Below, piece by piece: positions 43,997-53,186 of a stretch of 64,000 bases of DNA; positions within the stretch are counted from its first letter, which is position 1; each line of letters opens with the position of its first letter. The stretch covers positions 2,480,001 through 2,544,000 of the forward strand of contig CAVTRI010000002.1 of NCBI GenBank assembly GCA_963737075.1, written 5' to 3'. Origin of the DNA: CAVTRI01 sp963737075. GTDB lineage: Bacteria > Actinomycetota > Acidimicrobiia > Acidimicrobiales > Palsa-688. The position numbers were made by a program, and so were the translations under genes. A model generated the notes under the pieces. The model did no database searches. It saw nothing but the letters and a program-made list of their open reading frames with translations, and was not told where the DNA came from.

Positions 43997-46333
43997 TCAG
44001 TGACCCTGGGCGGCTAGCTGCAGCTCGAGGGTCATGAGCGGTGCCAGGTAGGTGGCATAGGGCACCGTGATGTGGCTGACGTCACGGAAGACGAGCAGGT
44101 TGTCCACGATCACCGGACAGGTCGTGGCGGTGCAAAACCACGGCTGCACGTTGACGAACGTCCCGCCTGCGTGCTCCACCGTCTGCTGCTCTGCGACCAG
44201 CCCAGTTTCCCTATAGCCGACCAGCCCTACTCCGGCGTGGCCTTCCTGGTTGGGGACGTTGCACGCGGGGACGTTGTTCAAGTTGGCGGACAGGCACACG
44301 GGAATGCTCGTCCCTGGTGAGGGGATGGGTCCGATGGTCACCACACGGGCGCCGCTCTGCCGCAACTCGGTGATCACGGCGCCCTGGCCGGCCAGCCACT
44401 GCGGGCTGTCGAGCGTCACGTGGTCGTCGGCGTTGTAATTGGGGGAAGCAGCCAGCAGCACCAGCGCAGGCCGGAGCGACTGGATCCGGGACACAACGGC
44501 GTCGCGCCACTGATCGCATTCGGTGAACTGCCGGCCCAGCACGGGGCTGAACATGGATAGCTGGATCGCGGGGCAGGTCGCTTTCGTGTACAGGTAGAGC
44601 CGGGCGTGCATCGCGTTCGCGGCGGCGTCGACAGCGGGGAACCACATCGTGGCGTGGGAGTCGCCGAAGAGCGCCATCGACGTCGTCCCCGCGGGGTCAC
44701 CGACGACGCAGGATCCGATTGACGTCTCGGTGTAGCCGAGCAGGCAGCTGAGCGCTTCGGACGACTCGCTGGCGGCCGCATGGGCTAGCGGCGGATTGAG
44801 ATTGGCGGGGACTGCGACGGTGGCTGCCGACTGGCCAACCGCCGCGGCCACCTGGGCCTGGGCCGCTTCGAGCTCAGTTACAAGGGGGTCGGCGGGAGCA
44901 GTGGTCGTGGACGCCCGGCCGGGGGCCGAGGCGGACGCGGCGCCGTTGGGGCCGGATGGCGCGGAGGCGTTGAGGTGCAGGGCAGCGACCGGGGCCTCGC
45001 CGTGCCCGGTGGTCGACTGGACCGACACGGAGGCCACCAAGCACACGATGACGGCAAGCGCGGAGAGCGTGCCGCCAGCGGCGAGGGAGAGCTGCGGCCG
45101 AGTGGCGAAGGTTCGCCACTCGCGGCCGGGCCGCTCGACGAGCGCGTAGGTAACGGTGGACAGGATGACGCTGAGGACCACCAGCCCGAGGTTCTCGGCC
45201 AGGTTGAGGCTGTGACCGACCGCGTACGGGACGAGGATCAGGACTGGCCAGTGCCAGAGGTACAGCGAGTACGAGATGCGCCCGACGAAGCGCATCCCGG
45301 GACGTTCCAGGACCAACCCGGCTCCGGGGACGTCCCTCGACGCGGTCAGTGGCGGGGGGTCGGACCGGTAGCTTCGCGGCAGACCGGCCGTGATCACCGC
45401 CGCCGCCCCCAGGACCGGGGCCAGCGCAGCCGTTCCGGGGAACGCCGTGGACGCCCCATAGGCGACGACCGACCACAAGATCGCCGACAGGCCCGCCCAG
45501 CCGATGATGACCGCTACCCGTCCCGGCAAGTTGGATAGGAAAGGGGCCGCCAGAGCGACCAGACCACCCGCCGCCAGCTCCCAGGCCCGGGTAGGAAGCG
45601 AGAAGAAGGCCCATGGCTCGTTCGCCTTCGTGAGCACCAGCGAGCCCAAGAGGCTCGCGGCCGCCACCAGACTGAGCCCGGCCAGAGCGTAGTGGCGGGA
45701 CGGGCGGCGTCCGCGGAGCACCCCCGCCGCGAGCAGCAGGAGGAGCGGCCAGAGCAAGTAGAACTGTTCCTCCACACCGAGCGACCAGTAGTGCTGGAAC
45801 GGTGATGGTGGGGCGTTGGCCGACAGATAGTTGGTGGACGTCAGGGCGAACCGGTAGTTGGGGACATAGAGCGCGCTGGCGACCCCGTCTTTCCATACCG
45901 AGGTGATCTGCAACGGCGGCATCCAGCGGGCGGCCGCCACCATCGTGACGATGATGACCAGCACCGCGGCTGGCAGCAGCCGGCGCACGCGTCGTGCGTA
46001 GAACTTGGCGAACGACATGCGCCCCGATGAGCCCACCTCTCGCCACAGCAGGTCAGTGATCAAGAAGCCCGAGATGACGTAGAACACGTCGACGCCGACG
46101 AAACCGCCGCTCAGGAAGCCGACGTGGGCGTGGTACAGCACGACGGCCAGCACGGCCACTGCCCGCAGACCTTCGATGTCACCCCGGAAGCGCCGGCTGC
46201 GATCCCCGCCTGCCCTGGGCCGGGCGGCCGTCGGCCGGGTGCCGGGCCGGGCGGGCATGGCGGGAGCGGTCGGCCCCAGGTGCGCGGGCACGGGCGTCGA
46301 TGTTATGGGCCGCTTGCGACTCGTCCGCGGCAC
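43997..46333 (-). CDS. Acyltransferase 3 (OafA/YrhL-type) with C-terminal SGNH domain
   Basis: 778 aa. The N-terminal half holds about ten membrane helices with the acyltransferase-3 signatures FRGDIEGLRAVAVLAVVLYHAHVGFLSGGFVGVDVFYVISGFLIT, FYARRVRRLLPAA, HYWSLGVEEQFYLLWPLLL and GRISYSLYLWHWPVLI. The C-terminal half is an SGNH hydrolase domain outside the membrane (MALFGDSHATMWFPA; DVSHITVPYATYLAP). Such proteins O-acylate cell-wall or exported polysaccharides. The GTG start at 46333 is only 16 bp from the divergent kinase gene; ATG 46258 is a possible shorter start. Confidence 0.9.
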   Translation of the reverse strand: MPRTSRKRPITSTPVPAHLGPTAPAMPARPGTRPTAARPRAGGDRSRRFRGDIEGLRAVAVLAVVLYHAHVGFLSGGFVGVDVFYVISGFLITDLLWREVGSSGRMSFAKFYARRVRRLLPAAVLVIIVTMVAAARWMPPLQITSVWKDGVASALYVPNYRFALTSTNYLSANAPPSPFQHYWSLGVEEQFYLLWPLLLLLAAGVLRGRRPSRHYALAGLSLVAAASLLGSLVLTKANEPWAFFSLPTRAWELAAGGLVALAAPFLSNLPGRVAVIIGWAGLSAILWSVVAYGASTAFPGTAALAPVLGAAAVITAGLPRSYRSDPPPLTASRDVPGAGLVLERPGMRFVGRISYSLYLWHWPVLILVPYAVGHSLNLAENLGLVVLSVILSTVTYALVERPGREWRTFATRPQLSLAAGGTLSALAVIVCLVASVSVQSTTGHGEAPVAALHLNASAPSGPNGAASASAPGRASTTTAPADPLVTELEAAQAQVAAAVGQSAATVAVPANLNPPLAHAAASESSEALSCLLGYTETSIGSCVVGDPAGTTSMALFGDSHATMWFPAVDAAANAMHARLYLYTKATCPAIQLSMFSPVLGRQFTECDQWRDAVVSRIQSLRPALVLLAASPNYNADDHVTLDSPQWLAGQGAVITELRQSGARVVTIGPIPSPGTSIPVCLSANLNNVPACNVPNQEGHAGVGLVGYRETGLVAEQQTVEHAGGTFVNVQPWFCTATTCPVIVDNLLVFRDVSHITVPYATYLAPLMTLELQLAAQGH

Positions 46334-46349
46334 TCATCATGCTGGCGCC

Positions 46350-47393
46350 ATGACGGAGCCGGCTGCGACAGATCTCCGGGATGGGGCCGCCGGGCACGAT
46401 CTTTCGGACGCAGCCACCTTCCACCGGGCGGAGGCGGCGGCGGTGCAAGGCCTCGCTGCGTGGGGGTTGAGGGACGCGTCGCTCTCCCTCCTCCACCTGT
46501 CGGAGAACGCCACCTTCCTCGTCGCGTCGGACGGGAGGCCGGCGCGCGTCTTGCGCGTGCATCGGACGGGATACCACGACGATGCGGAGATCGCGTCCGA
46601 GCTCGCCTGGATGGACGCCCTGCGTCGACACGCGGGCGTCCGCACCCCGGCGGCCATCCCAGCCGTCGACGGCCGCCGCGTCGTCGCGCTGGCGAACGGC
46701 CCAAGTGGGGCCACTCGTTGGGCGGTGTTGTTCGAGCACGTGGAAGGCTGCCATCCGACATTCTCGGATGCGGACGGGTTTGCTGCCCTCGGGGCGTTGA
46801 CGGCCCACATGCACCGCCATTCGCAGCAATGGCGCCGGCCTCGCGGGTTCGTGCGCTTCGCCTGGAATGCCGAAGCCGCGATCGGAGCATCCGGGCGGTG
46901 GGGACGCTGGGAGCAGGCCCCTGGGGTCGGACCAGCCGAGCGCCGCCTCCTCGGCCGCCTGGCGAACAGGCTGACGGCGCGCCTGGGCGACTTCGGGTGC
47001 GGGCCCGAGCGGTTCGGCCTGATCCACGCCGACCTGCGGCCGGACAACCTCCTCGTAGACGGGCGACCGGCGGTCGCCCCGACCGTCCTCGATTTCGACG
47101 ACTGCGGCTTCGGGTGGTACCTGTACGACCTGGCCGCCGCCGTGAGCTTCTTTGAGGACGCGCCCGTCGTGCCCGCCCTCCTCGACGCGTGGCTTGCGGG
47201 TTACCGGTCGGTGTCGTCGCTTGCCGCTCGCGACGAACGGGAGGTCTGGACGTTCATCCTTTTACGCAGGATGCTGCTGCTCGCATGGATCGGATCCCAC
47301 CCGGGAGCCGAGACCGCCCGACGGCTCGGGGCGACGTACGCCCACGGCAGCTGTGAGCTCTCCGAGCGGTACCTGTCGGGCGCCCTGGATTGA
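46350..47393 (+). CDS. Aminoglycoside-phosphotransferase-like kinase
   Basis: 347 aa, APH/choline kinase fold: LLHLSENATFLVASDGRPARVLRVHR (nucleotide-binding N-lobe), LIHADLRPDNLLVDG (catalytic loop, Asp and Asn) and TVLDFDDCGFGWYLYDLAAAVSFF (metal-binding Asp). The sequence is closest in style to the homoserine-kinase-II/YihE-like members that phosphorylate small hydroxyl compounds or residues; antibiotic resistance should not be assumed. ATG 46350; the frame is open upstream but without homology. Confidence 0.85.
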   Translation: MTEPAATDLRDGAAGHDLSDAATFHRAEAAAVQGLAAWGLRDASLSLLHLSENATFLVASDGRPARVLRVHRTGYHDDAEIASELAWMDALRRHAGVRTPAAIPAVDGRRVVALANGPSGATRWAVLFEHVEGCHPTFSDADGFAALGALTAHMHRHSQQWRRPRGFVRFAWNAEAAIGASGRWGRWEQAPGVGPAERRLLGRLANRLTARLGDFGCGPERFGLIHADLRPDNLLVDGRPAVAPTVLDFDDCGFGWYLYDLAAAVSFFEDAPVVPALLDAWLAGYRSVSSLAARDEREVWTFILLRRMLLLAWIGSHPGAETARRLGATYAHGSCELSERYLSGALD

Positions 47394-47398
47394 TGTGC

Positions 47399-47425
47399 TG
47401 TCGATTTTCAACGCGCCCGTGCGTC
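47399..47425 (+). promoter_or_regulatory. ECF42-type promoter
   Basis: TGTCGA (47399-47404), 17 bp, CGTC (47422-47425). This fits the TGTCGA / CG(A/T)C promoter described for ECF42 sigma factors in Streptomyces and lies before the DGPF gene that precedes an ECF42-like sigma gene, so autoregulation is likely. Confidence 0.6.
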
Positions 47426-47482
47426 GTACTCCGTCGAGGGCGGCCACTCGGAGCCGCCCTGCAACAGAGAGAGGATGATCCC

Positions 47483-47833
47483 ATGGCCGAGTACCTGGTC
47501 TTGATCTACGAAGACGAAGGCGCGTACGCCGCCGCCAGCCCCCAGGAATTTCAGCAGGTGTTCGCCGCGCACCAGGCGTTTGGTGACGCCAACGGCAGCG
47601 CAATCCGGGGCGGAAACGCGTTGGAGCCAACCTCCACAGCGACGAGCATTCGCCGGACGGACGCGGGAGACGACCTCGTGGTCACCGACGGGCCGTTCGC
47701 GGAGACCAAGGAGGTCCTCGGCGGCTATTACCTGATCGAGGCCGCCGACCTGGACGCCGCCATCGCCATCGCCAAGCAAGTGCCCGCCCGCTATGGCGGA
47801 GTCGAGGTCCGGCCCATCCGGGTCTTCGACTGA
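47483..47833 (+). CDS. DGPF/YCII-domain protein
   Basis: 116 aa, a single YCII-related domain with the signature VTDGPFAETKEVLGGYYLIEAADLDAAIAIAKQVP (the DGPF motif) and C-terminal VEVRPIRVFD. These small proteins accompany ECF42 sigma factors in conserved operons; the enzymatic role is unknown. ATG 47483 with gagagg upstream. The sigma gene begins 43 bp after the stop. Confidence 0.9.
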   Translation: MAEYLVLIYEDEGAYAAASPQEFQQVFAAHQAFGDANGSAIRGGNALEPTSTATSIRRTDAGDDLVVTDGPFAETKEVLGGYYLIEAADLDAAIAIAKQVPARYGGVEVRPIRVFD

Positions 47834-47875
47834 GATGCCGGTGCGGCGCGTCACGGCGCCCGTCGCGATCCCCGG

Positions 47876-49159
47876 ATGAGCGAATCCGAGACCGACACGG
47901 TCGCCGACGCGCTGGACCAGGCCCACCGCCGTGACTGGGCCCTGGTGCTGGCCACGACCGTGCGGGTCACCCGCGACCTCGACACCGCCGAGGACTGCGT
48001 GCAGCACGCATACTCGCAGGCGCTGAGCAGCTGGCCGCGCCAAGGAATCCCATCCAACCCGGCCGCCTGGCTCACCACCGTCGCCCGCAACCGGGCCCTC
48101 GATCTGCGCCGCCGCGACGACACCGCGGCCCGCAAGCTGCCGCTCCTGGTGGATGACCCCAACAGTGGGGCTGAAGGCGGCGCCACCGCGGGCCCGGGCG
48201 CGATCCCCGACGAACGCCTCCGGCTCGTATGCACCTGCTGTCACCCCTCGTTGTCGGTCGAAGCCCAGGTGGCCCTCACGCTGCGCTTGGTGTGCGGGTT
48301 GACGACAACGGAGGTGGCCCGCGCCTTCCTGGTCGCCGAGCCGACGATGGCCGCTCGCATCACGCGGGCCAAGAAGAAGATCACTCGGGCGCGCATTCCC
48401 TACCGGGTGCCACCCGCGGCCGAGCTTCCCGAACGGATTCGGGCCGTGCTGGAGGTGGTGCACCTGCTCTACACCACGGGCCACACGTCCCCGAGCGGTG
48501 ACGCCGTACGGAAAAGCCCGCTTGTGGATCGGGCGATCGACCTCGCCCGGATGCTGCGGGTACTCTTTCCCGACGACCGGGAGGTGGCTGGCCTCCTCTC
48601 GCTCATCCTGCTCACCGACGCCCGGCAGGCGGCTCGCGTCGACGCTGACGGCGAGCTGGTGCTGTTGGCCGATCAGGACCGTGCCCTGTGGGATCGCGCC
48701 ACCATCGACGAAGGACTCCAGCTCCTCGGAGACGCCGAACGGGCATTCAGGCCGGACACCGGGAGGTTCGAGCTGATGGCGGCCATCGCTGCCGAGCACT
48801 CGGGGGCGCCGAGGTGGGAAGACACCAACTGGGCCCGACTGGTGGAGCTCTACGACCGCTTGCTGGCCCGCTGGCCGTCGCCGGTCGTAGCGCTCAATCG
48901 AGCGGTCGCCGTGGGATTCGCCGCTGGGCCTCAGGCGGGGTTACACGCGCTCGACGCGCTCGGCTCCGATCCGCGGGTCGCCACCTACCGGTACCTCGCC
49001 GCCGCGCGTGCGGACTTTCTCCGTCAGCTCGGCAAGCGCGACGACGCCCGATTGGCCTATGAGGAAGCCCTTCTCTTGACCGAGAACACAGTCGAACGTC
49101 GCTTCCTGTCCCGCCGTCTGACCGAACTGGGCGGGCTGGCCGCCGGGCCGGGCGGCTGA
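47876..49159 (+). CDS. RNA polymerase ECF sigma factor with C-terminal helical-repeat extension (ECF42 type)
   Basis: 427 aa. Sigma region 2 is seen in DWALVLATTVRVTRDLDTAEDCVQHAYSQALSSWPRQGIPSNPAAWLTTVARNRALDLRRR, and region 4 in LRLVCGLTTTEVARAFLVAEPTMAARITRAKKKI. A long C-terminal DUF6596/TPR-like domain follows (LPERIRAVLEVVHLLYTTGHT ... LARMLRVLFPDDREVAGLLSLILLTDARQAARVD ... LYDRLLARWPSPVVALNRAVAV ... RADFLRQLGKRDDARLAYEEAL). No anti-sigma gene is adjacent; in ECF42 the extension itself affects activity. It is expected to transcribe the upstream DGPF gene. Confidence 0.9.
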   Translation: MSESETDTVADALDQAHRRDWALVLATTVRVTRDLDTAEDCVQHAYSQALSSWPRQGIPSNPAAWLTTVARNRALDLRRRDDTAARKLPLLVDDPNSGAEGGATAGPGAIPDERLRLVCTCCHPSLSVEAQVALTLRLVCGLTTTEVARAFLVAEPTMAARITRAKKKITRARIPYRVPPAAELPERIRAVLEVVHLLYTTGHTSPSGDAVRKSPLVDRAIDLARMLRVLFPDDREVAGLLSLILLTDARQAARVDADGELVLLADQDRALWDRATIDEGLQLLGDAERAFRPDTGRFELMAAIAAEHSGAPRWEDTNWARLVELYDRLLARWPSPVVALNRAVAVGFAAGPQAGLHALDALGSDPRVATYRYLAAARADFLRQLGKRDDARLAYEEALLLTENTVERRFLSRRLTELGGLAAGPGG

Positions 49160-49206
49160 CCGGGGTCGCGGGCTTGGCGGCCGGTCGTGTCGCTACGCTG
49201 CCCGCC

Positions 49207-50100
49207 ATGTCTCGTGCGCTTGTCCTCGGTGGAGGTGGCCCGGTAGGGATCGGTTGGGAGGCGGGGCTGATCACCGCCCTGGCCGCGACCGGTGTGACCC
49301 TGGCCGACGCGTCGCTTATCGTCGGCACGTCCGCAGGGTCAGTGGTCGGCGCCCACCTGGCCGCCGGGTCCGACCTCGAAGCCGAGGTGCGAAACAGCCT
49401 CGCCGGCTTGCTGGCCGAGGCAGGGGAGGGGTCGGCCGGCATCGACGAGCGGACCGATAAAGGCCTCCAAGGCTTGATGGTCGCCGCTGCGGAGGCGTTG
49501 GCCCATCCCGGCCCACCGGAGGAGGCCCGCGCCCTGCTCGGCCGTTTCTCCTTGGAATCGGACACTGTCTCCGAAGACGAGTTCCTGGAGCTGTTCGCCA
49601 CGCTGGACGGGGTCGCCTGGCCGGATCGTTTCGCGTGCACAGCAGTGGACACGGCCACCGGGGCTTTCCAGGTGTGGGACCGCACCTCGGGCGTCCCGCT
49701 GGCGAGGGCGGTGGCGTCGAGTTGCAGCGTGCCTGGCGTGTTTCCGCCGGTGACGATTTACGGGCGCCGGTACATGGACGGTGGCATGCGGACCGGGCTC
49801 AACGCCGACGTCGCCCGCGGCCACGACGTCGTGGTCGCCGTCTCGGTGTTCGCGCTGGGCGTCCCCGAAGGGGTCACCGATCCATTGGCACTGAAGCTGG
49901 CCGGCCAGTCTGAAGCCGAGTTCGACGTCGTGCGAGCCGGCGGCGCAAAGCTGACGGTCATCGAGCCGGGCGCCGAGTTCCTCGAACTGTCGGGCTTCGG
50001 GCTCAACGTCATGGACTTCTCGTTGCGCGGCAAGGCTTTCGACGTTGGAATGCGCCAGGCAGAGGCGGAGGCGGCCCGCCTGGCCCAGGCTTGGCGCTAG
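49207..50100 (+). CDS. Patatin-like phospholipase
   Basis: 297 aa. The patatin motifs are intact: oxyanion loop LGGGGPVGIGWEAGLI, nucleophile GTSAGSVVGA (GxSxG, Ser about 41), and catalytic Asp in YMDGGMRTGLNAD. It should hydrolyse acyl esters of phospholipids or neutral lipids in the cytoplasm or at the membrane. ATG 49207 (MSRALVLGGGG) starts directly at the family's first strand. Its stop overlaps by 4 bp the end of the convergent stress-protein gene. Confidence 0.9.
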   Translation: MSRALVLGGGGPVGIGWEAGLITALAATGVTLADASLIVGTSAGSVVGAHLAAGSDLEAEVRNSLAGLLAEAGEGSAGIDERTDKGLQGLMVAAAEALAHPGPPEEARALLGRFSLESDTVSEDEFLELFATLDGVAWPDRFACTAVDTATGAFQVWDRTSGVPLARAVASSCSVPGVFPPVTIYGRRYMDGGMRTGLNADVARGHDVVVAVSVFALGVPEGVTDPLALKLAGQSEAEFDVVRAGGAKLTVIEPGAEFLELSGFGLNVMDFSLRGKAFDVGMRQAEAEAARLAQAWR

Positions 50101-50555
50101 GGGACGACAATCACGGGCACCGGGGATCGTCGGGCCAAGCTGACGGCCACCGATCCCACAACCCGGTGCATCGCGTGCGACGAGCTGCCGACCGCGATGC
50201 CGATGAACGTGCCCGGGAGGTCCTTCTCCAGATCCCGAGCGGCGGCAATCAGCTCGTCGGAGACGACACCCTGTCGCCGTTCGAAGCCCCAGCGTTCCTC
50301 GACTCCGCGTAACCGCTCGTCGACCGCCGCTCGCAAGTCTTTCTCGAGCTCATCGAATCCGGCCTCCATGTCGACCAACGCTCCCGCTGACAGCATGGTG
50401 GCGGTAGGGACGTGGGCCACGAACACCACCGTGATCCGCCCCTGCCGGCCGCGCAAGAGCCGCACGGCGGTGTCCAACGCCCGCTCAGACGGCGGGGATC
50501 CGTCGTAGCCCACCACCACGTGGATATCGCCGAGCGGATCCCCCTCACGCAGCAC
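50097..50555 (-). CDS. Universal stress protein (UspA family)
   Basis: 152 aa, single Usp domain: HVVVGYDGSPPSERALDTAVRLL at the start and the ATP-binding loop GIAVGSSSHAMHRVVGSVAVSLARRSPVPVIVVP (G-x2-G-x9-G-S/T type) at the end. Likely ATP-binding stress protein of unknown specific role. The first codon is GTG at 50555; a start nearer VVVGYDGS is possible. Confidence 0.9.
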   Translation of the reverse strand: MLREGDPLGDIHVVVGYDGSPPSERALDTAVRLLRGRQGRITVVFVAHVPTATMLSAGALVDMEAGFDELEKDLRAAVDERLRGVEERWGFERRQGVVSDELIAAARDLEKDLPGTFIGIAVGSSSHAMHRVVGSVAVSLARRSPVPVIVVP

Positions 50556-50630
50556 CGCGGGACCATATCATGAGGTCCTTGGCGGGTTGATTGACTTCGG
50601 GGGAGGTCGATCCATGACCGAGGTGTCGTC

Positions 50631-51210
50631 GGGTCCGCGGCGCCGCCCGCTCAAGGTGCCGCCTACACCTACACCTCCGGCCTGCGGGCGCCGGCGCTGA
50701 TCGCGTTCGTCAAGGACGCCCTGATCTACATCACCATCCTCATGGCCGTGATCTACATCCTGATCCGGCTGGGTGGTCACGGGCACATCTTCGCCGCTGC
50801 TGAAAGGCATGCCGCAACCAACGCCGCTGTATTCGCTGGCGTTGGCGTTCATCGCCTTGCTCGGCTACTACGCCTCGTAGGAGCCGTACACCATGCCCGC
50901 CAGCCAGCCGGCCAGCAACGCCCAGCGATTGAGCCAACGGGTGTACGGAATCTCCACGGCCACCGTCCGCCACTTCGAAGCGCCGACTGCCAAGGTGCCC
51001 ATCCTCGGTCAGACGGGCTACATCGCCGTGACCGCGCTCGTGCTCAACCTCGCCGTCGCCCTGGTGTTGAGCGTCGTCCTGCGCTTCGTTCCCGCCAGCG
51101 CCGGTGTCGACTTCACGGCGCCCGACAATTACCTCGCTGACCGGGGTGACGAACGCCTGATCGAGGTGCCCACCCTGACAGGGCGGGCGGAGGAGCGCCC
51201 CACGGTGTAG
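50631..51210 (+). pseudogene. Remnant of a sodium:solute symporter
   Basis: One frame gives AAYTYTSGLRAPALIAFVKDALIYITILMAVIYILIRLGGHGHIFAAAE, typical of the central helices of monocarboxylate-type sodium symporters. Another frame (to the stop at 51210) gives VPILGQTGYIAVTALVLNLAVALVLSVVLRF ... DFTAPDNYLAD, typical of the C-terminal end. The N-terminal half and the part between are missing, and the joint contains a frame change and a stop (about 50880). The transporter is dead. Confidence 0.65.
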
Positions 51211-51246
51211 AAAGGTCGGCAACGGAACCAATCGGGAGGGAGCCTC

Positions 51247-52356
51247 GTGAAAACCAACGCCGCCATCCTGTGGGAAGTGGGCAAGGACTGGAGCGTCGAG
51301 GAGATCGATCTCGACCCGCCGAAGACCAACGAGGTCCTCGTGCGGCTGGCCGCTTCGGGCCTGTGCCACTCGGATGAGCATCTCCTCACCGGCGACCTTC
51401 CGTTCGAGCTGCCGATCGTCGGCGGCCACGAGGGAGCCGGAGTGGTGGAGGAGGTCGGTCCTGGTGTCGAGTGGCTGCAGCCGGGCGACCACGTCGTCTT
51501 CGGGTTCATTCCGTCGTGCGGGCGCTGCCCCTCGTGCTCCGCGGGCCACCAAAACCTCTGTGATCTGGGGGAGTTCCTGGCTGGGGGCCGGCAAATCTCT
51601 GACCAGACCGCCCGCCACCACAAGAACGGCACGGACCTAGGGCTCATGTGCCTGCTCGGGACCTTTTCCGAGCGGACGGTGGTAAACGAAGCCAGCTGCA
51701 TCAAGATCGAGCCTGACATCCCCCTCAACAAGGCGTGCCTGCTCGGCTGCGGCGTGGTCACCGGATGGGGCTCCGCGGTCTACTCCGCCGAGATCCAGCC
51801 AGGCGACGACGTGGCGGTGGTCGGGATCGGTGGCATCGGCATCAACGCCGTGCAGGGCGCCAAGCTCGGCGGCGCGCACCGGATCTTCGCCATCGACCCC
51901 GTGGAGTTCAAGCGCGAGCAGGCGCTCAAGTTCGGCGCCACCCACACCAGCAACTCGCTCGAGGAGGCGCTGCCGCAAATCCAGGAGGTCACCTACGGCC
52001 GGCTGGCCAACAAGGTGATCATGACCATGGGTCTCGGCAAGGGCGAGCTGATCGCAGCTGCCTTGGCCATCACCGCGAAACGCGGGCGGGTCGTGATCAC
52101 CAACGTCCATGCCGCGGAGGAGATACAGGTGACCATGAGCCCGTTCGACCTCACCATGATGGAGAAGCAGGTTGTCGGCTCGCTGTTCGGCTCGGCCAAC
52201 CCGCGCCTGGACATCCCGAGGCTGCTCACTCTGTACGCCGACGGCCAGCTCAAGCTGGACGAGCTGGTCACGCGCACCTACTCGCTGGATCAGATCAATC
52301 TCGGGTACCAGGACATGCGCGACGGGAAGAACCTTCGGGGCGTCATCAACTACTGA
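51247..52356 (+). CDS. NDMA-dependent (nicotinoprotein) alcohol dehydrogenase
   Basis: 369 aa, medium-chain zinc alcohol dehydrogenase. Catalytic zinc ligands are in ASGLCHSDEHLLTG and GGHEGAGVVEEVG, the structural-zinc Cys set in CGRCPSCSAGHQNLCDLG, and the cofactor motif in VAVVGIGGIGINAVQGAKLGGA. The overall sequence is that of the actinobacterial nicotinoprotein group, in which NAD stays bound and the electrons leave through an external carrier, associated with mycofactocin. No mycofactocin genes are in this window. GTG 51247 has a strong site (gggagg) upstream. A broken symporter precedes it. Confidence 0.9.
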   Translation: MKTNAAILWEVGKDWSVEEIDLDPPKTNEVLVRLAASGLCHSDEHLLTGDLPFELPIVGGHEGAGVVEEVGPGVEWLQPGDHVVFGFIPSCGRCPSCSAGHQNLCDLGEFLAGGRQISDQTARHHKNGTDLGLMCLLGTFSERTVVNEASCIKIEPDIPLNKACLLGCGVVTGWGSAVYSAEIQPGDDVAVVGIGGIGINAVQGAKLGGAHRIFAIDPVEFKREQALKFGATHTSNSLEEALPQIQEVTYGRLANKVIMTMGLGKGELIAAALAITAKRGRVVITNVHAAEEIQVTMSPFDLTMMEKQVVGSLFGSANPRLDIPRLLTLYADGQLKLDELVTRTYSLDQINLGYQDMRDGKNLRGVINY

Positions 52357-52380
52357 GCTCGCGCTCCTCCCGGCGACGAT

Positions 52381-52398
52381 TGCTGACCGAGGTCAGCA
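52381..52398. promoter_or_regulatory. Perfect palindrome after the alcohol dehydrogenase gene
   Basis: TGCTGACC-GA-GGTCAGCA, 8-bp arms, 25 bp after the stop. There is no T-run, so an operator or attenuator is more likely than a simple terminator. Confidence 0.4.
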
Positions 52399-52536
52399 TC
52401 TTGCCCTGTCGGCACACGTAGCGCCGGGCCCACCCCTTCGGACATTTTTGGACGGCGCACGCTTAGGACCTCGCTGAACGGGGTAACACTCTGGTGGTCG
52501 CGGACCAGACGGACCAGCGCGGACTAGAGGAGCCCG

Positions 52537-52932
52537 GTGCGATCATCCGAGACGTTCGAACCTGAGCCCGCCACCGTGGCCGGGGCCCGGCAGTTCGTCT
52601 CGTCCGTGCTACAGGAGTGGGGTCTGCCGGCTGGAGACGTTCCTCTCCTCGTCTCCGAGCTGGCCACCAATGCGGTGCTGCACGCGCGCAGTGAGTTTTC
52701 AGTGACGGTGTGGGCGATGCGAAGGCACGTGAGGGTGGAGGTCACGGACGGCAACTCGCGTGTGCCCGTGGTCTCCGCTGTCCCGCTCGACGCACACTCA
52801 GGCCGTGGGTTGCTGCTCCTGCAGTCCCTCGCCAGCGCCTGGGGGGTCGATCGGACCAATGACACCGGCAAGACGATCTGGTTCGAGGTGCCCGTTCCCG
52901 AGGTGGCTGTCTCGGCGATACCGGCCGTCTGA
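52537..52932 (+). CDS. ATP-binding anti-sigma/histidine-kinase-like protein (RsbW type)
   Basis: 131 aa, a lone GHKL ATPase domain: VPLLVSELATNAVLHARSEFSVTVW (N box), RVEVTDGNSRVPVVSAVPLDAHSGRGLLLLQSLASAWGV (G1 and G2 boxes). Such single-domain proteins in actinobacteria act as anti-sigma kinases or partners of anti-anti-sigma factors and PP2C phosphatases. None of those partners is adjacent. GTG 52537 with gaggag upstream. Confidence 0.88.
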   Translation: MRSSETFEPEPATVAGARQFVSSVLQEWGLPAGDVPLLVSELATNAVLHARSEFSVTVWAMRRHVRVEVTDGNSRVPVVSAVPLDAHSGRGLLLLQSLASAWGVDRTNDTGKTIWFEVPVPEVAVSAIPAV

Positions 52933-52955
52933 GGCGACCGGGCCAGCCCGCCCGC

Positions 52956-53013
52956 GTTCGGCTGCGTTCGGCCGCCTGCACCCGGCCGGGTTCGGCCGCC
53001 CGCCGTTCGGCCG
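52956..53013. repeat. Short GTTCGGC repeats
   Basis: GTTCGGC(C/T)GC occurs four times at 52956, 52966, 52990 and 53005, in the 254-bp gap between two genes. Low-complexity; no function seen. Confidence 0.5.
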
Positions 53014-53186
53014 CCTGGTCGCCGACTGGTTGCCGCCGTCACAGCCAGCGGGCATGATGGGAGGAGCCGGTCCGCGGCGGGGGCCGCCGGGTCGGTGCGT
53101 TCGCCACGGCGCAGCGGCTGCTGCCCCCCAACGTGGCCTCCTCGCCGGTGGTCGCCGGCCGCGTCCCCAACCGAGGAGGTGTTGCC

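Noticed and set aside
46350..47393. Antibiotic resistance phosphotransferase
   Set aside because: The APH fold alone does not show aminoglycoside specificity, and the sequence is closer in style to general small-molecule kinases.
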